64,000 nt of DNA from the NCBI GenBank assembly GCA_013350335.1, contig CM023534.1, forward strand, positions 4,774,001-4,838,000. The letters are read 5' to 3'. The translations under genes and the position numbers were made by a program. This document shows positions 33,012 to 45,175 of the stretch, piece by piece (the first letter of the stretch is position 1; every line of letters begins with the position of its first letter). This DNA is from Chimonanthus salicifolius. Its lineage: Eukaryota; Streptophyta; Magnoliopsida; Laurales; Calycanthaceae. The notes beneath the pieces are model-generated. The model searched no databases, was not told the DNA's origin, and saw only the letters and a program-made list of their open reading frames with translations.

Positions 33012-33190
33012 TTTTTTTCTTGTGACGAAGGTGTCTAGGCCTGCTAGAACACCTGACTAATCATTGAAGCATGTGCAAATCTCTTTACCCACACACAACG
33101 ATATATGGAGTGACCCTTTTAGAAAAAGTGGAAATTGAACTTCGACTCAGACTCTTACTTCTAAGACGGATTCATAACTATTACTCCAAA
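33012..33190 (-). mobile_element. SINE copy (minus)
   Basis: Reverse-orientation member of the SINE family: GGTGTCTAGGCCTGCTAGAAC, a TTACCCACACACAACGA block and the AGTGACCCTTTTAGAA block match the other copies inverted. Confidence 0.6.
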
Positions 33191-33809
33191 CCTTTAGGTT
33201 TGTAAGGGCTTATTGTTACAATAGATAGTCAGCGTACTTTTTCAAGTCTAAATTAGAGACTAATCTATGATTGATGGGATAAATTATTTAATTGATGATG
33301 ATGGTAATGTCCACGCGGGTCTAATTTGTTCTCAAAATCTGACTTGCACCCCTAATTTTGTGTAGCCTTTTCTGCACTTCAGACGGTTGAGCTGCGTTTC
33401 CAATAATAGCACCCCATGTAAAATTCATATATGGTTTATGGTTTAATAAATAATATTAAAATCTTGATACAAAATTGACTAATGTCCTTGATAGGTCATA
33501 TTTAGACAGCTTTGTTTGGTAGCTCTTCATATATGTTTGATTTCTTTTATATAAATTAATTTAATCTAATAGAGTTTTTTGCATGAAAATGTCTCAGAAA
33601 TTAATGCTGGTTAAATTTGAATGGGTTGGAGTGATAGTTAGAAACATATTTTAGGAAGTGGGAGTTTTATAGGTAAAAATATCGGCCGATATATATATTG
33701 TCAATATTAAAATATCAGTAAAAAAAATTAAAAAAACCAGTCAAAAGTAAAAAAAACCCAAGGAAAATCGATATTTGTTTTTTTACAATTGATTTTTTTT
33801 CTCATTCTT

Positions 33810-34185
33810 TACCTAATGAAAATTCATGGTAACATTTACCTTAGTTAATGGAAAAAAATTTGACCTGTTTTTTTATGAAAATTTAATGATGATTTTTTCG
33901 TTTTTGATAAAAAATTAATGGTAATTTTTTAAAAAATGATGGAAAATTAATAGTGGTTTAATCAAAATCGATGAAAATTTATGATGACTTTTCCTTTTTA
34001 TGGAAATTTAATTGCTATTTTTCGTTTTTAATAGAAATTAATAATAGCTTAATCAAAACCCATTAATTTTTTTGATGACTTTTGTTTTTTGATGGGAATT
34101 TAATGATGTTAATGAAAATTAATGGTGACATTTTAGAAAATGATGGATAATTAATGATGTCATAATCAAAACCCTTAACTAACAC
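33810..34185. repeat. degenerate AT-rich tandem repeat
   Basis: Many degenerate copies of a phrase like GAAAATTAATGGTGATTTTT, spaced about 40-60 bases. Next to it, near 33675-33700, is a TATCGGCCGATA motif shared with the hAT family at 15-17 kb. Confidence 0.6.
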
Positions 34186-34282
34186 AAACCTAATTAATTA
34201 CCATCGATATCATACGTAGCTGTATATATATTTCCCTGTATCGACGTTGTAAAATCAATCAAGCCATTTGTAGTTTTTTTTA

Positions 34283-34645
34283 ATGAGTCGTTCAGGTTCC
34301 ATTTTGTTGCTGAGTGAGCGAGCGAAAATAGGGAGCGAAGGCAGCAACAGCAGCTGCCTCCTCCTCCTGCTGTTAACGGCCGTCCTCCGTCAAGTCTTCT
34401 TGCGCAATTGGGAACCTCGCAGAATCCCGATTATCCGCGACATCACCAGATTTATAGAAAATTTTGCTTCGGATGACAACAGGGATAGGGGGATGATGGC
34501 TCTTCGTCAAGAACAGCAGAGAATTAACGATTATCTACAAGAAATGTTATCAACACTTGATGATGTTATTAACACTATGAACTCCAGAGATAGGTCGCAG
34601 CGACAACAAATCAATCGGGTCATACGAGATTTCTTTAATATTTAA
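34283..34645 (+). CDS. hypothetical protein, 120 residues
   Basis: An ATG-initiated ORF that I do not recognise. A TATATATAT stretch lies about 55 bp upstream. It has a leucine run near residues 26-32, a basic segment LRNWEPRRIPIIRDI and a polar C-terminal half rich in Arg, Gln and Asp (RQEQQRINDYLQEM, RSQRQQINRVIRDF) that could form a coiled coil. Its composition is less AT-biased than the flanks, which favours a real gene or gene remnant. It could be part of a longer spliced gene or of a mobile element; neither is shown by the sequence. Confidence 0.35.
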   Translation: MSRSGSILLLSERAKIGSEGSNSSCLLLLLLTAVLRQVFLRNWEPRRIPIIRDITRFIENFASDDNRDRGMMALRQEQQRINDYLQEMLSTLDDVINTMNSRDRSQRQQINRVIRDFFNI

Positions 34646-35809
34646 TCATAATATCAGAGTTTATGATTGAGAATCAATCATCATTAAACTTTATGTTCGA
34701 CAAACCCGAACGACATAATCACAGAATTTGAATGAATTAATACTTCAAATCCAGATCAATCTTAATGTGAAAATCATAAGCATCATAATAATAAGATATA
34801 TTCGAATCTATTGATAAAGAAGAGTGAAATCTGTTTTTAATTCTGATTCTGCTCTTTTTTACCATTTTGGGTGTTCTGTCTCGCCTTACCTGTTGAAGGA
34901 CCAAAGATCTGCTGCCATTGAGATCAAGCCCTAGTGACAAAAGATGCAGACTGGTGTTTTGGTTGTATTTATTTTGACTATTCTTGTTTGGGTTTATTTC
35001 TAGTACTGGAAATTTATTTGGAAGTTCTTGCTTGTTTTTGGGTTTATTTTCACTATTTCTTGCTTTTGCATTAACTGGCTTGAAATAATCGTTAGATGGG
35101 TATTGTACTATTGTATATAGGAAAGTGGTTACTTTGAAGATAATTTTTTAATAGAAAAATTTTACTTTTTACACATATATCAATGCACATTTTCAGTGAA
35201 AATCTTATCTTTTCATAAACATTAAAAAATAAAAGATAATAGGAGTTGGAAAAGTACTTTGCTTTTGTAAAAAAATCATTGAAAATCTTATTTTCAATAA
35301 AAACACAGGCCCACTATTTTTTGGTTGAGAGATAATGGTCTCAATTTTAGTCCTTTTTTAAAAAAAAAGAAAAAAAATTATATACGTCAGTCTACGTGGT
35401 TCGAAATTTGAGAAGGTAGTCTAAAAATTGAAAAGTAAATAAAAAAATTAAAAAAATCAGAAGCTGATAAAGGGTGATGTTATCGCCAAGTGTATCAATG
35501 TTTTTTTTTAAAAAAAAATAAAAATTTCATTTTTTATTTCACCATTTGAAACTTAAGAGAAAAGAGAGAAAGGAAGAGAGGCATCAGTGAATTAGTAGTG
35601 ATGGTGAGTGGAGGTTGCCTTCTCCATTTCAATGCTTGCTTGAGAGAGAGCCATCAATGGATCTATTTATTTTGTGTGCCTCTTCCATCTGGTCGTGATA
35701 AATCAACAATGATTAATTTCCTGAAAGTAATAAATATCGGTTACTTCATCATGACTATTCTATTACAGTAATAAATGTTGTTTTATCGATGATTTATTAT
35801 TATAATATA
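34646..35809. other. AT-rich intergenic DNA
   Basis: No gene recognised; homopolymer A and T runs are frequent. Confidence 0.5.
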
Positions 35810-35990
35810 TCATTTTTTTACGACGGAAGGTGTATAGGCTTCTTAGAGCATCTAACTAATATTAAAGACATGCACAAGTTTTTTTATCTGCACACACCGA
35901 GTAATTCTATAAGAGTGACCCTTTGAAGTAGAGTGAGAATCAAGCTCAAAACTACTGTTTCCTTAATCGAACTCCTTTGGATTGTATGCC
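35810..35990 (-). mobile_element. SINE copy (minus)
   Basis: GGTGTATAGGCTTCTTAGAG, CTGCACACACCGAGTAATTC and AGAGTGACCCTTTGAAGTAG match the inverted SINE consensus of this window. Confidence 0.6.
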
Positions 35991-36149
35991 ATTCTTTTTT
36001 AGTGTATAGAGAAGATATATGATCAAATTCAATGAAATTATTGACTAAGTCTTGAATTAATTCTCCTTCATACTCTCTTTTATCTTATTAGGGCATCCAT
36101 TTCTCCCTTCTCCCTTTATTCTCTTCTTCTCCATCCCTAAGGACAACAA

Positions 36150-36330
36150 AAATCTACATGAGAGTTCGCATAGGTGTTGTCCAACAAGTAATCTTCCACT
36201 TTAAGAAACAGGAGGTGTCAGGTTCGAACCTCTATGATCTCAACTGGTGTGTTTTAAAGGCAGTGATTATTACCTGTGAAGATTTTACGTTGGGTTTCTT
36301 CAGCTTTTCTCACGTAAGTTTTAAATAAAA
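36150..36330 (+). mobile_element. possible second tRNA-derived SINE
   Basis: Contains CAGGTTCGAACCTC, a good B-box, and an A-rich end near 36325-36335, but the body differs from the main SINE family. The A-box is unclear. Confidence 0.35.
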
Positions 36331-38927
36331 AAAATCTATGAATTTTTTCTTCCTTACATATCTTTATACAAGTGGAATCTGACCCCTATCCTTGTGTCAA
36401 CTTTTAATGTTCTTCTTCTCTATCTTCTCCCAATCCAAGTTTATAATAAATAAAAAAACCCTAAATTTGTGTTGATTTTCACTTTTTTAAAAAAATAAGA
36501 AAGCCCCTGAAGTCCTCATTCAAGGGAGATCTTACAAAAAGAAATAAATATTATTTCTATCTTTTTTAGTTATTTTTATATTGATCAGTAAACAAAATAC
36601 ATGATACATATTATGCTAGGCACCACTGCACAGTGGACACATAAGCACCTGCCAGCAGTTAAATTCTTGATTGACATAGACTTGTTAACCATTTTTGCAT
36701 TCATTCAATCCATAATTTCATAGGTACGAGACTATGTCCACTCGATGTTGGGCCCATGAGAAAGGAATTCTTTGCCTGGCCCAGCAAATTGTACAGATTA
36801 GGTCCACCAATCAGTGATCCAGACTGTTAATCACTACTTCATCTCTCAAATTTTGACAAAACTAGCATCCAACCTGTAATGATGTCAAGTCCATGTCCAA
36901 CAGTGATGTGCTTCATCTAACAATCATCACCCATTAATGAGACATGTCATTGAATTTTCACATTGTCTGTAGTTATTGTTGGGATTCATTGATTGATGCT
37001 AGGCTAGCTAGCACCATCAAGCTTCAAGAAATTTTTTTTTTTTTTAAAAAAAAGGGAGAAAAAGAAAAAATAAAAAAAGGGCTTTTTTAAAAAGAAAAAG
37101 AAAATTAAAAACCATTTCATTCTTTGTCCTAATGATGGCCTATAATAATCATTTAGACAGTGCCCCCCTAAGGACTTGCTGTCATTCAAAGCTATCGGCA
37201 CTCAAAGTCTTATGAAGCTTTCTGCACAACTTTGAGAGAGTGGTGGGTCTCTCTACATATCATTCAGTCAAAGGGGCTCCTCACTAGTAAAGGTCATGGT
37301 AGAGACTGCAATAACCACATTTGTTATGTCTTAAGAAATCAATATAGAGTGTCACAAATGATATATGAAATTTGCATCGGTGATTTCGTATATTTATTGG
37401 GTTAGTCTCATTTTTAATATAGACTGAGAACACCTATGTCATTCAAAGCAGGATTTAAATCTCAGCTGATACCGAGATTCAACCTCTGATTCAAATAATT
37501 TGAAATTTTAGACTTACATTTTTGTGTTTAATTATTGCACATCAGGGTACCCTGCAAGATTTCACACCTATTCAAATTCAAGGGTTATGATCTTCCAATC
37601 AAACCAATCTTTTGTAAACGATGAGATTGTATAGTAGGGGTGGGTTTAAAGTATGGTTTAAAATTTTGAAATTTAGATTTAATTTGGAAGCCGATCAAAT
37701 TGAGTAATTAGGATTAAAAATGATAATACATGTGAGAGAGACTATAGTAAAAAAAGTCTAGTCAAGTGAACTGAAGCGAACAAGTTGATTTCTTTCTAAA
37801 ATTTTGAACAATTTTTTTATCTTTTCTTTCTTTTTATCTTTTTTCTTTTTGGTTATGATCTTACTTTTCTTTTTATTTGGTAACTTTTCTTAAAAGTTAA
37901 ATCAACTCTGCTTCAAAGCTTTGTCATGGATTACTACATTTCCATCAAGAAAAACCATACTCTTAAACTTGTTTAAGACATGCTAATTGGACAGTAAAGA
38001 AGGCTAATTTCAAATAGGAAAAAATAAATGATTTCAGCGACTGTAATGATCAAGAATGACCTAAAACATTTCATAAGCTCCAATATTTAAGATCCAAGTG
38101 CATAAAGTTTTTTTTGAGGAAAAGAGATTTTTCAAAACAAATTCAAAAAACTAGCAATATATAGATACAGTTCATGTGTATCTTTTGGAAATTAGCAATA
38201 TCTTGGTGTGATTTATGTATTTAGATAAATGCGTTTGTAAGGTAGGAGTCTAAATATTGATCTAAAATTGATGCAGTCAAAAATGAGTATATTGGTGATA
38301 CTATTGTATCGGCAATATGCGACAATATCGACTGAAAAAGGGTTTTTATTAAAAAAATAAAAACATACCGTATTGACAATATATCAACAATACATTGCTG
38401 TCTCAACGATATCTCAGCCTCGTGTCATTGATATATGATCAAATCGTTCATATATGATACATATTGGCAAAAATATATCGGATATTCCAATGCGTTATGT
38501 ATGAGCTATACATGCCCTAGGATCATTCCGAATCTTCAAAAGGCAATGAGATGATAAAAAGGCAATATTGACAAATGCTTTTTGAAGTTTGAACATTTAT
38601 ACAACTTTTGTTATGGAAATTTTATGACCCTTTTGGCTAATAAAATCAATTGTCTATAACTTGCCTGTTGTTCATCTACTTTGATAAGGAGAAAGGCTTC
38701 AGACACCATCATTTCACCAAGAATACAAGCACCATCCCTTACCCACAAAACCATAAAACCCTTGGTGGGCCCATCAAAAAATCCAGGCCCAACCACATCG
38801 GGCCCACCTCCTGCTCTCATTGGTTTGACTAGTTTCATGCTTTTCCTTGCTTTTAAGCAAACAGTAATTGTTCTCATTATTTTCTTCAGAATGCTGAAGT
38901 CATGACCATGCAACCATTTCCTTTCAG
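36331..38927. other. AT-rich intergenic DNA
   Basis: No gene recognised. A poly-T/poly-A inverted tract lies at 37030-37105. About 38270-38480 contains TATCGGCAATA / ATATCGACTG motifs that resemble worn hAT subterminal repeats. Confidence 0.5.
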
Positions 38928-39313
38928 TAGGGCTGCAACTCGGGTCGGACGGATCGGGTTTCTTAAAATTCAACCCGATCCGAGTTGATATATATGGAGC
39001 CCGACCCGACCCGACCCGAATTATCAACTCGAATCTCACAACCCGACCCGACCCGAATTATCAACTCGAATCTCACAACCCGACCCGACCCGAATTCTAA
39101 CCCAAATTTTGACCCGACCCGCATTTTTAACTCATTTTAGACTAATTTTAGTCGGGTTGGGTCAGATTGTGTTGGGTCGGGTCGGGTCGGGTCGGTCGGG
39201 TCGAATTCTCAATCCGACCCAACCCTATAACCCGAAATTTTAGACCCGACCCGCATATTTCTCGGGTCGGGTCATGCGGGTCGGGCCAAAACCCGACCCG
39301 AGTTGCAGCCCTA
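38928..39313. mobile_element. hAT-type MITE, TAGGG family, 386 bp
   Basis: Perfect terminal inverted repeats TAGGGCTGCAACTCGGGTCGG-like at both ends, the same as the element at 432-682. The interior holds GGGTCGGGTCGGG arrays and a direct duplication of about 37 bp (AATTATCAACTCGAATCTCA with flanking CCCGACCCG). Flanks CTTTCAG and CTTTGAG are similar, but offset by one, so the target duplication is uncertain. Confidence 0.8.
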
Positions 39314-39944
39314 CGCTTTGAGAGAACAATGGTCCAGTGTCCTAAGCTTACATACACTGAACCATTGGTGTACATACCCATGCAGAAAATGCAGCTCATT
39401 ACGCAGTGGGATCTTTGTGATAACAGACAAAGGACAAAATCAAAGTTAAATGAAAAAATTAGAAAAAAAAATCAGCCGGCTTGGTTGAATCAACTCAGCT
39501 CGTTAGTGTCGAGTCTTGTGAATCAGTGAGTTGTACTGAGTTTTTCATTTTCAAGTTCAAGAAATTCACTTGTGTTACTCAAATCAATTGAGTTCTAAAT
39601 CAGACATGAATTTTGAATTCTTAGAGATGAATGAATATTACAACATAAGAATAGAAAGTTCTTTGGCCTTAAATGAGAGTATACAGGAATAAGACGTAAG
39701 GGTTCAACTTTTCCAGTTCAAGAAGTGCAGTTTTGGAACTAAATTGGAAGGTCAAGCGGCTCTAAATTCAAGGATTGTGGCTATAGGAACATAAGGAGAA
39801 AATAGTTTGTAAAATTCTAATAAAATTGTTTTATCAAGAATCTGTAAGTCTTAACTCACTTTGGAAAAAGAAAATGTATTAGAAGCCCCACTGCTAAGAG
39901 ATGATACGTTCAAAAGAGAGAAAAGATAAGAATGAATTCGAAAG

Positions 39945-40095
39945 GGATTAGAGTGATGTAGAGAAACTCACCTTAAGAAGCAGTAGTTCTGAGTTATCTG
40001 ATCTGTGCAGGTAGGGAGGCTTGTACATATCCGATGATTAGTCGGATGTTCAGAGAGATATGGACACATTAGTCATAAAAAATAAAAATAAAAGG
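39945..40095 (+). mobile_element. SINE copy
   Basis: GGATTAGAGTGATGTAGAGAAAC at the 5' side, GTAGGGAGGCTTGTACATATC and ACACATTAGTCATAAAAAAT at the 3' side match the family. Confidence 0.6.
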
Positions 40096-40847
40096 AGAGA
40101 AAATGCAAGAAGAAATTAGAAAAAAGAGATATTGGAATAACAATAAGTACGTGAAGAGTCATGCTAACAAGACTATCTAATAAGACATGGTATTAAATGA
40201 TTGAGGGACTCCACAGTAATTAGATTCATTTTATAAGTGATTATATCAATATAAAGTATAAAAGTTTCACTATCAATTGATAATAAAGGCTAGATAACCG
40301 TAGCCTTTAAATTCTAATAAATATAGACCATTGATTTTAAAAGTTTAAAATCAAAAGATAGGATGATCAGATAAGAATAAAACTTCATACATAACTTACT
40401 CGTATGATGCCATGTTACTATTACACCCAATTATATGAACTTCAAAGCATTGTCTTACTTAGAGAATCTCACTAGACAAAGGTCTTAACCCTCCTACGAC
40501 CAACATTTTACAACATGTTATCAATATCCTAAAATCTCTGTAGTAAGTGTAACATGATATGAGCTCGCATATCTATTACACATGTGATTATCTGAATGCA
40601 TGACCATTACTTTGCATGCATGTATGCATTACTGCATGTGGCATGCATATGATTGAATACTACATATGATGTCGCTCTGATACAGTTTATTTGGATGCCT
40701 TTCTTTAATAAATAATACATGGATGAAGGCTTTATGGTTTGATTATTAAACCATCTTATTCTAAATCAATTTGAAAAGAACATAAAAGGGCACATTAAAA
40801 AAAAGTGTTCCGACTCATAACATTAAGTATAAATTTAGAATTCAAAG

Positions 40848-41012
40848 GAATTCGTTTTAGAAAGTGAGAGTTCGGAGTTTGATTTTCACTCCACATCAAA
40901 GGGTTACTTCTTATATAATTATCCGATATGTATGGGTTTAGAGGCTTGCACATGTCATGAAGATTAGTCAGGTGTTTTAAAAGGCCTGAACACCTTAATC
41001 ACAAAAAAAATA
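40848..41012 (+). mobile_element. SINE copy
   Basis: Contains GAGTTTGATTTTCACTCCAC, ATGTATGGGTTTAGAGGCTTG and CCTTAATCACAAAAAAAA, as in other family members. Confidence 0.6.
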
Positions 41013-41875
41013 TTAAACTTTCAACCACACGTTGGGTTCTGAACACGCTACATATCCATCGATATTTATACTCTAGTTTTTTATGCTGATTATATTAATT
41101 TTGACTAAACTTAAATAGTTGTAATATTTTAAAGATTCACGGGGAACTTAGCAATTGAAAGGATAGACTCTTGCTTAGTTAAAATACAGGGAATAAAATT
41201 TATGTGTAAAATCATAAAGGAGATTATTAGTTGATTTTTAACTATGTTTTCTAATAAAAGTCTATGCTTTCATCTCTCACAAATATGTTTTGAATCTATA
41301 TTTATAATGAAATAAAAACATCTGTTTATATGATTTAAGCTATGAAATTAAGAAGTTTTAAAAATATACTTTGATTGATTGAATTAAAAATATATTTTTT
41401 ATAAAATCATATAAATATATAGATATTTTTAGTAAATTTTATTTAAGCTCACTTTAAAATCCACAGAAGAGTCTGTAAAGGATCAAGACTCGAAGCCTTC
41501 TTAACCAAATATTACACTCATATTGAGATGGGCAATTATTGGATTTTTGGGTAAGATTTCATTTGCTGTGGTAAAACAAGAGTATTACAAGAAAATAGTT
41601 TCTAATTTTAAATAAAGTAAAATATGTTCTTAACATCTAAATTTCAAATATCTGAATGAACTTCTCAATAAACATGATATTGTTCTTGAAATTCTTCATC
41701 AAAATTATCTCCATAATGTTTTACACCATCCAAGATAGATCCTATATTACAGAGCTCTTAAACTAAAAAATAGTTAAAATTATTAAATAATAAATTATTT
41801 TAAATAAATTATAGAATCTATATAGTTGGTTACCGTGCATAGATAATTATGTAGATATAAAGTATGTAAATTTTT

Positions 41876-42065
41876 TTTTTAAAGATAACATGAGTATTTT
41901 CACCTCACAGTTGCGGAGAGACCAATCTTATGCACATGTTTAAATCTCTAAATCCACATACACCGAATAAATGTACGAGGTGTGACCCGTTGAAATTGAC
42001 CATTAATCGAACTCATGACGTCGCTTCGTGAGATAACTTTTTGACTGTAAGAGAAACCTCTTTCA
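41876..42065 (-). mobile_element. SINE copy (minus)
   Basis: Inverted copy with AATCCACATACACCGAATAA and GTGTGACCCGTTGAAATTGA; ATCGAACTCATGACG could be a B-box on the minus strand. Confidence 0.55.
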
Positions 42066-42070
42066 TATCT

Positions 42071-42512
42071 ATGATGCCATAAAACAAATCTAAGAGATAC
42101 AATAAAAGAACTTTGTCTAATCCCTTTTTAGATGGTCTTCTTTACATCACACCGTAAGATTGAAAATCCATTTAAGGAAAATCCAATCTGACCCGAGTTT
42201 ATATATACGGAATCCGACCATAATTCTCAATCCGAACTCTAGAATCCAACCCGGCCCGAATTCTAACCCAAAGTCTTACCCGACCCACATTATAAATCCA
42301 TTGTAGCCTAATTTTAACTGGGTTAGGTTGAGTTGAGTCGAGTCATTGGCCCGAAAGTCTCGATCCGACCCGCATGATTCCTCGGGTCGGGTCAAAACCC
42401 AACCCGAGTTTCAACCCTTTGCATAAAACAAATCAAGAGATACAATAATGGAACTTTGTCTAACCCCTTTTTATATGGTCCAGTAAGATTGAAAATCTAT
42501 TTAAGGAAAAGT
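42071..42512 (+). repeat. local duplication flanking a truncated TAGGG-family MITE
   Basis: A unit starting CATAAAACAAATC(T)AAGAGATAC and ending GATTGAAAATC(C/T)ATTTAAGG occurs at 42071-42182 and 42420-42510. Between them (42183-42419) is a worn MITE relative with CCCGACCC motifs and the end GAGTTTCAACCC. Confidence 0.75.
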
Positions 42513-42594
42513 CTAATATCAAAGTCATGCCAGAGAGAATCTCTTCTCAGTATTTGTTTTGGTATCAATTATGGGTCTGTATTGTAAATACGGA

Positions 42595-42616
42595 GAGACT
42601 CTCTCTCTCTCTCTCC
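42595..42616 (+). repeat. (CT)n tract in the CLE leader
   Basis: A run of CT dinucleotides about 330 bp before the CLE start codon, probably in its promoter or 5'UTR. Confidence 0.8.
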
Positions 42617-42943
42617 TCTGAGCTTTCCCAACTCCCAAGTTAAAAATAAGCTCTGAAACCTTTATCCAAAGAAGGTTCTAAGTTCTAACACTCTGCACCA
42701 AAATTTAATCAGAAATCAAGCATCAAAACCCATGCATTTTGACTCTCACCCCACCAGTCACACTTACCCATCTTCAAACTCCAATGCAAATAAAAACCCA
42801 GACTTAAAGCAGCCCTTTTCGTTTCTTCTTCGCAAACCTTGAAAACCAAAAACCCAGTAGAAAGGAACCTCTCTTTCTTTTTGGATTTCTTCTCAAAAGC
42901 TCCCCATTCTTATCTAATGACTTGGGTTTTTAGAAACAGAGAG

Positions 42944-43174
42944 ATGAATCCAAGAAAAGAGCTTGCTTGCTGGTTTTTGCTGCTGATGCTGGTCCAGTTG
43001 GAGACTTGTTGTTTTGTGGATGGACATGAGAGATTTGGAAGATTGAGAGGTGGGTCTGGTTCTGATCTAGGCCCTGTTCAGTCTAAGAGAGAGCTTAACA
43101 GAGGAGGTGATGAAGTCTTCGATTTAGAAAAAAGGAAGGTCCATACAGGCCCTAATCCTCTCCATAACAGATAG
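42944..43174 (+). CDS. CLE-family secreted peptide precursor
   Basis: A 76-residue preproprotein. The chosen ATG gives a signal peptide (ELACWFLLLMLVQLETCCFVDG); an in-frame ATG at 42917 would add nine residues without improving it. A variable middle is followed, at the very C-terminus, by the CLE dodecapeptide RKVHTGPNPLHN (residues 64-75) and one Arg. Positions G6, P7, P9, H11 and N12 match the CLE consensus. Position 4, usually Pro, is His, as in the CLE19-22-like group where this position varies. Mature CLE peptides act outside the cell as ligands for LRR receptor kinases of the CLAVATA1 type, controlling meristem, root or vascular cell fate. The 3' flank resembles a spliced UTR. No paralogue is near. 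Confidence 0.9.
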   Translation: MNPRKELACWFLLLMLVQLETCCFVDGHERFGRLRGGSGSDLGPVQSKRELNRGGDEVFDLEKRKVHTGPNPLHNR

Positions 43175-44990
43175 AGAAGAGCTTGGTATGTTTCATTTCA
43201 GGCTTCCTTTTCTTCTCATTTTTTTTTTCCTTTCTTCTGTTCTTAAGGATTTTGTTTGTATTTGTATATGAAACCAAGGATGAGATTTACTGAGTATTTT
43301 GCATTGTTATATACAGCAAGAAGAAGGTGGTGTATTTATTATAGTGATCATCATCCATTTTTTGTGATTAATGGACTTTCTTTTTGTTTCATTTTGCTAT
43401 TTTCATTTTTTTTTCCTTAGTTGCATTTGTTTTCGAATTTTGATTCTAAGAATTGTTGATTTCTGTTGTTGCAGAAAAATAAGAATTTCTTCTAAATTCT
43501 CTACAAAGAACTACAATTAACATTATAATGTAAGGTGTTATACTTTAATTACATGATAAGTTTTATGTTTTACGAATTCAAACTAGTTTACAAATATAAT
43601 ACTTTATAATTTAGATGTACCTTCTTGAGTATTTAAACCATCCATCAAATGCTAGTTTTTGCCCTTTTTTATTTGAATGATCCAACATTGGATTGCAATA
43701 AAAATGTTACTTTGAATGAATTCAGAAGTCCCATAGTTATTAGATGTCTGTGACTTGCAGAATTTTATCAAACACCCTTGTATTCAAAGAGAATTGAGGG
43801 CTTTGAAACTCTCTATCAAGAAAAGAAAAGTATTAATAATATAATATTATAATTAATGAATAATTTAATTAAAAAAAAAAGTGAATCTCTATAATTGAGG
43901 TTTGAAATTTAGAGCTTTTCATTTCTCAATACACTAAATTATCTTCTAAAATTGCATCTGCGAACAAATCTCTTTATTTATTTAAATGACAAACAAGTCT
44001 TCTCCTTAATTGATAATTGCATTGACTTGTCTGCACATTTTAAAAAATAAAAAATAGTGGTAAGTGGGGCCCAAATTTGAACAGCCGTCGATGGCCACCT
44101 AGATGTGTTGAGAAAAGGGTCTAGGGTATAACTCACATGGACCCCACATTGGCCCATCCTAACAATGTCTCATGCAAAGAAAGTGAAAGGAGGTCAAATG
44201 TAATTATCAGTATATAGAAAAGAGCTGATTCTTTTTCTTTTTTTAATTTATTGTTGACAGATAATTTATGGTAATTATAATCTTTTGCAAGGAGATCGAA
44301 TTATAGATTATTTCTTCATTGTCTTGAATGCTGATCAATTGCAGACTCAAATTCAAAAAATCAAAAACTCTTATTTATATAAAATATAATCATTATTATT
44401 ATCATTATCAAGTTAAAATTCAATTTATTGTCATCTGCTTAGATTTATAAGATATGAATTTTAATTATTCAACTATTGACAAACAGCTTTGAAGAGATGT
44501 TTACTTCTCTCTTCTTCTTTGAAATAAGAGCTCTCTGTCAAAAAAAAAAAAAACAATTTTTCGTTCAATTTTAACCAAAACAACAAAGACCATTGGATTT
44601 TTACAGACCGACTAGACACTGAATTTCACAACACTTGTTGAATTACGTAAATTGAACTCAAATATAATTTTTTATTAAATTATTTTTCTAAAAAAAATTA
44701 ACAAACGACCTGTAACAAATAAAATAACCTGTATTATCAGTCAAAATTTATCAAATTATAGGTGACAGAGCATGGTCATTATCAATTTTCCAGTATACCA
44801 TATACTTCTCTGTAGTCTGTACACATACTGTACAAACTCGCAGTATCCCTCGATAAAATAATAATGACTGTTGTTATATCTAAATTTTCGTTAACTGCTG
44901 TGTGAGAGTTATGACCACGTGTCAGTAACAAGTATCATCATTATCATACCCCCTCCAAAGTACTGTTTCAGGTTTTTAATTGATAAATAA
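43175..44990. other. CLE 3' region and AT-rich spacer
   Basis: The first few hundred bases probably contain the CLE 3'UTR, with a candidate intron in it. No other gene is recognised. Confidence 0.5.
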
Positions 44991-44994
44991 GAGC

Positions 44995-45175
44995 TCGGTG
45001 TGTTCGTCGAGAACATGTATCAAGAAGTAAAAGTCTTGAATTCGAATCTATCTCACTCTAAAGACAACTTTCCATAATTTTACCAAGTGTACATGGGTGG
45101 AGAGGCATGCCCATGTCTCGAGAACTAATCTAGTATTCTAAGAGTCCTTGACACCTCAGTCATCAAAAAAAAAAT
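44995..45175 (+). mobile_element. SINE copy
   Basis: Contains GTCTTGAATTCGAATCTATC (B-box-like), GTACATGGGTGGAGAGGCATG and ACACCTCAGTCATCAAAAAAA. Confidence 0.65.

Noticed and set aside
38928..39313. Telomere-like repeat
   Set aside because: The motif is GGGTCGGGT, not TTTAGGG, and lies inside an inverted-repeat MITE.
42839..42943. Longer CLE precursor starting at 42839
   Set aside because: That codon is TTG; ATG starts at 42917 or 42944 exist, and the latter gives a normal signal peptide.
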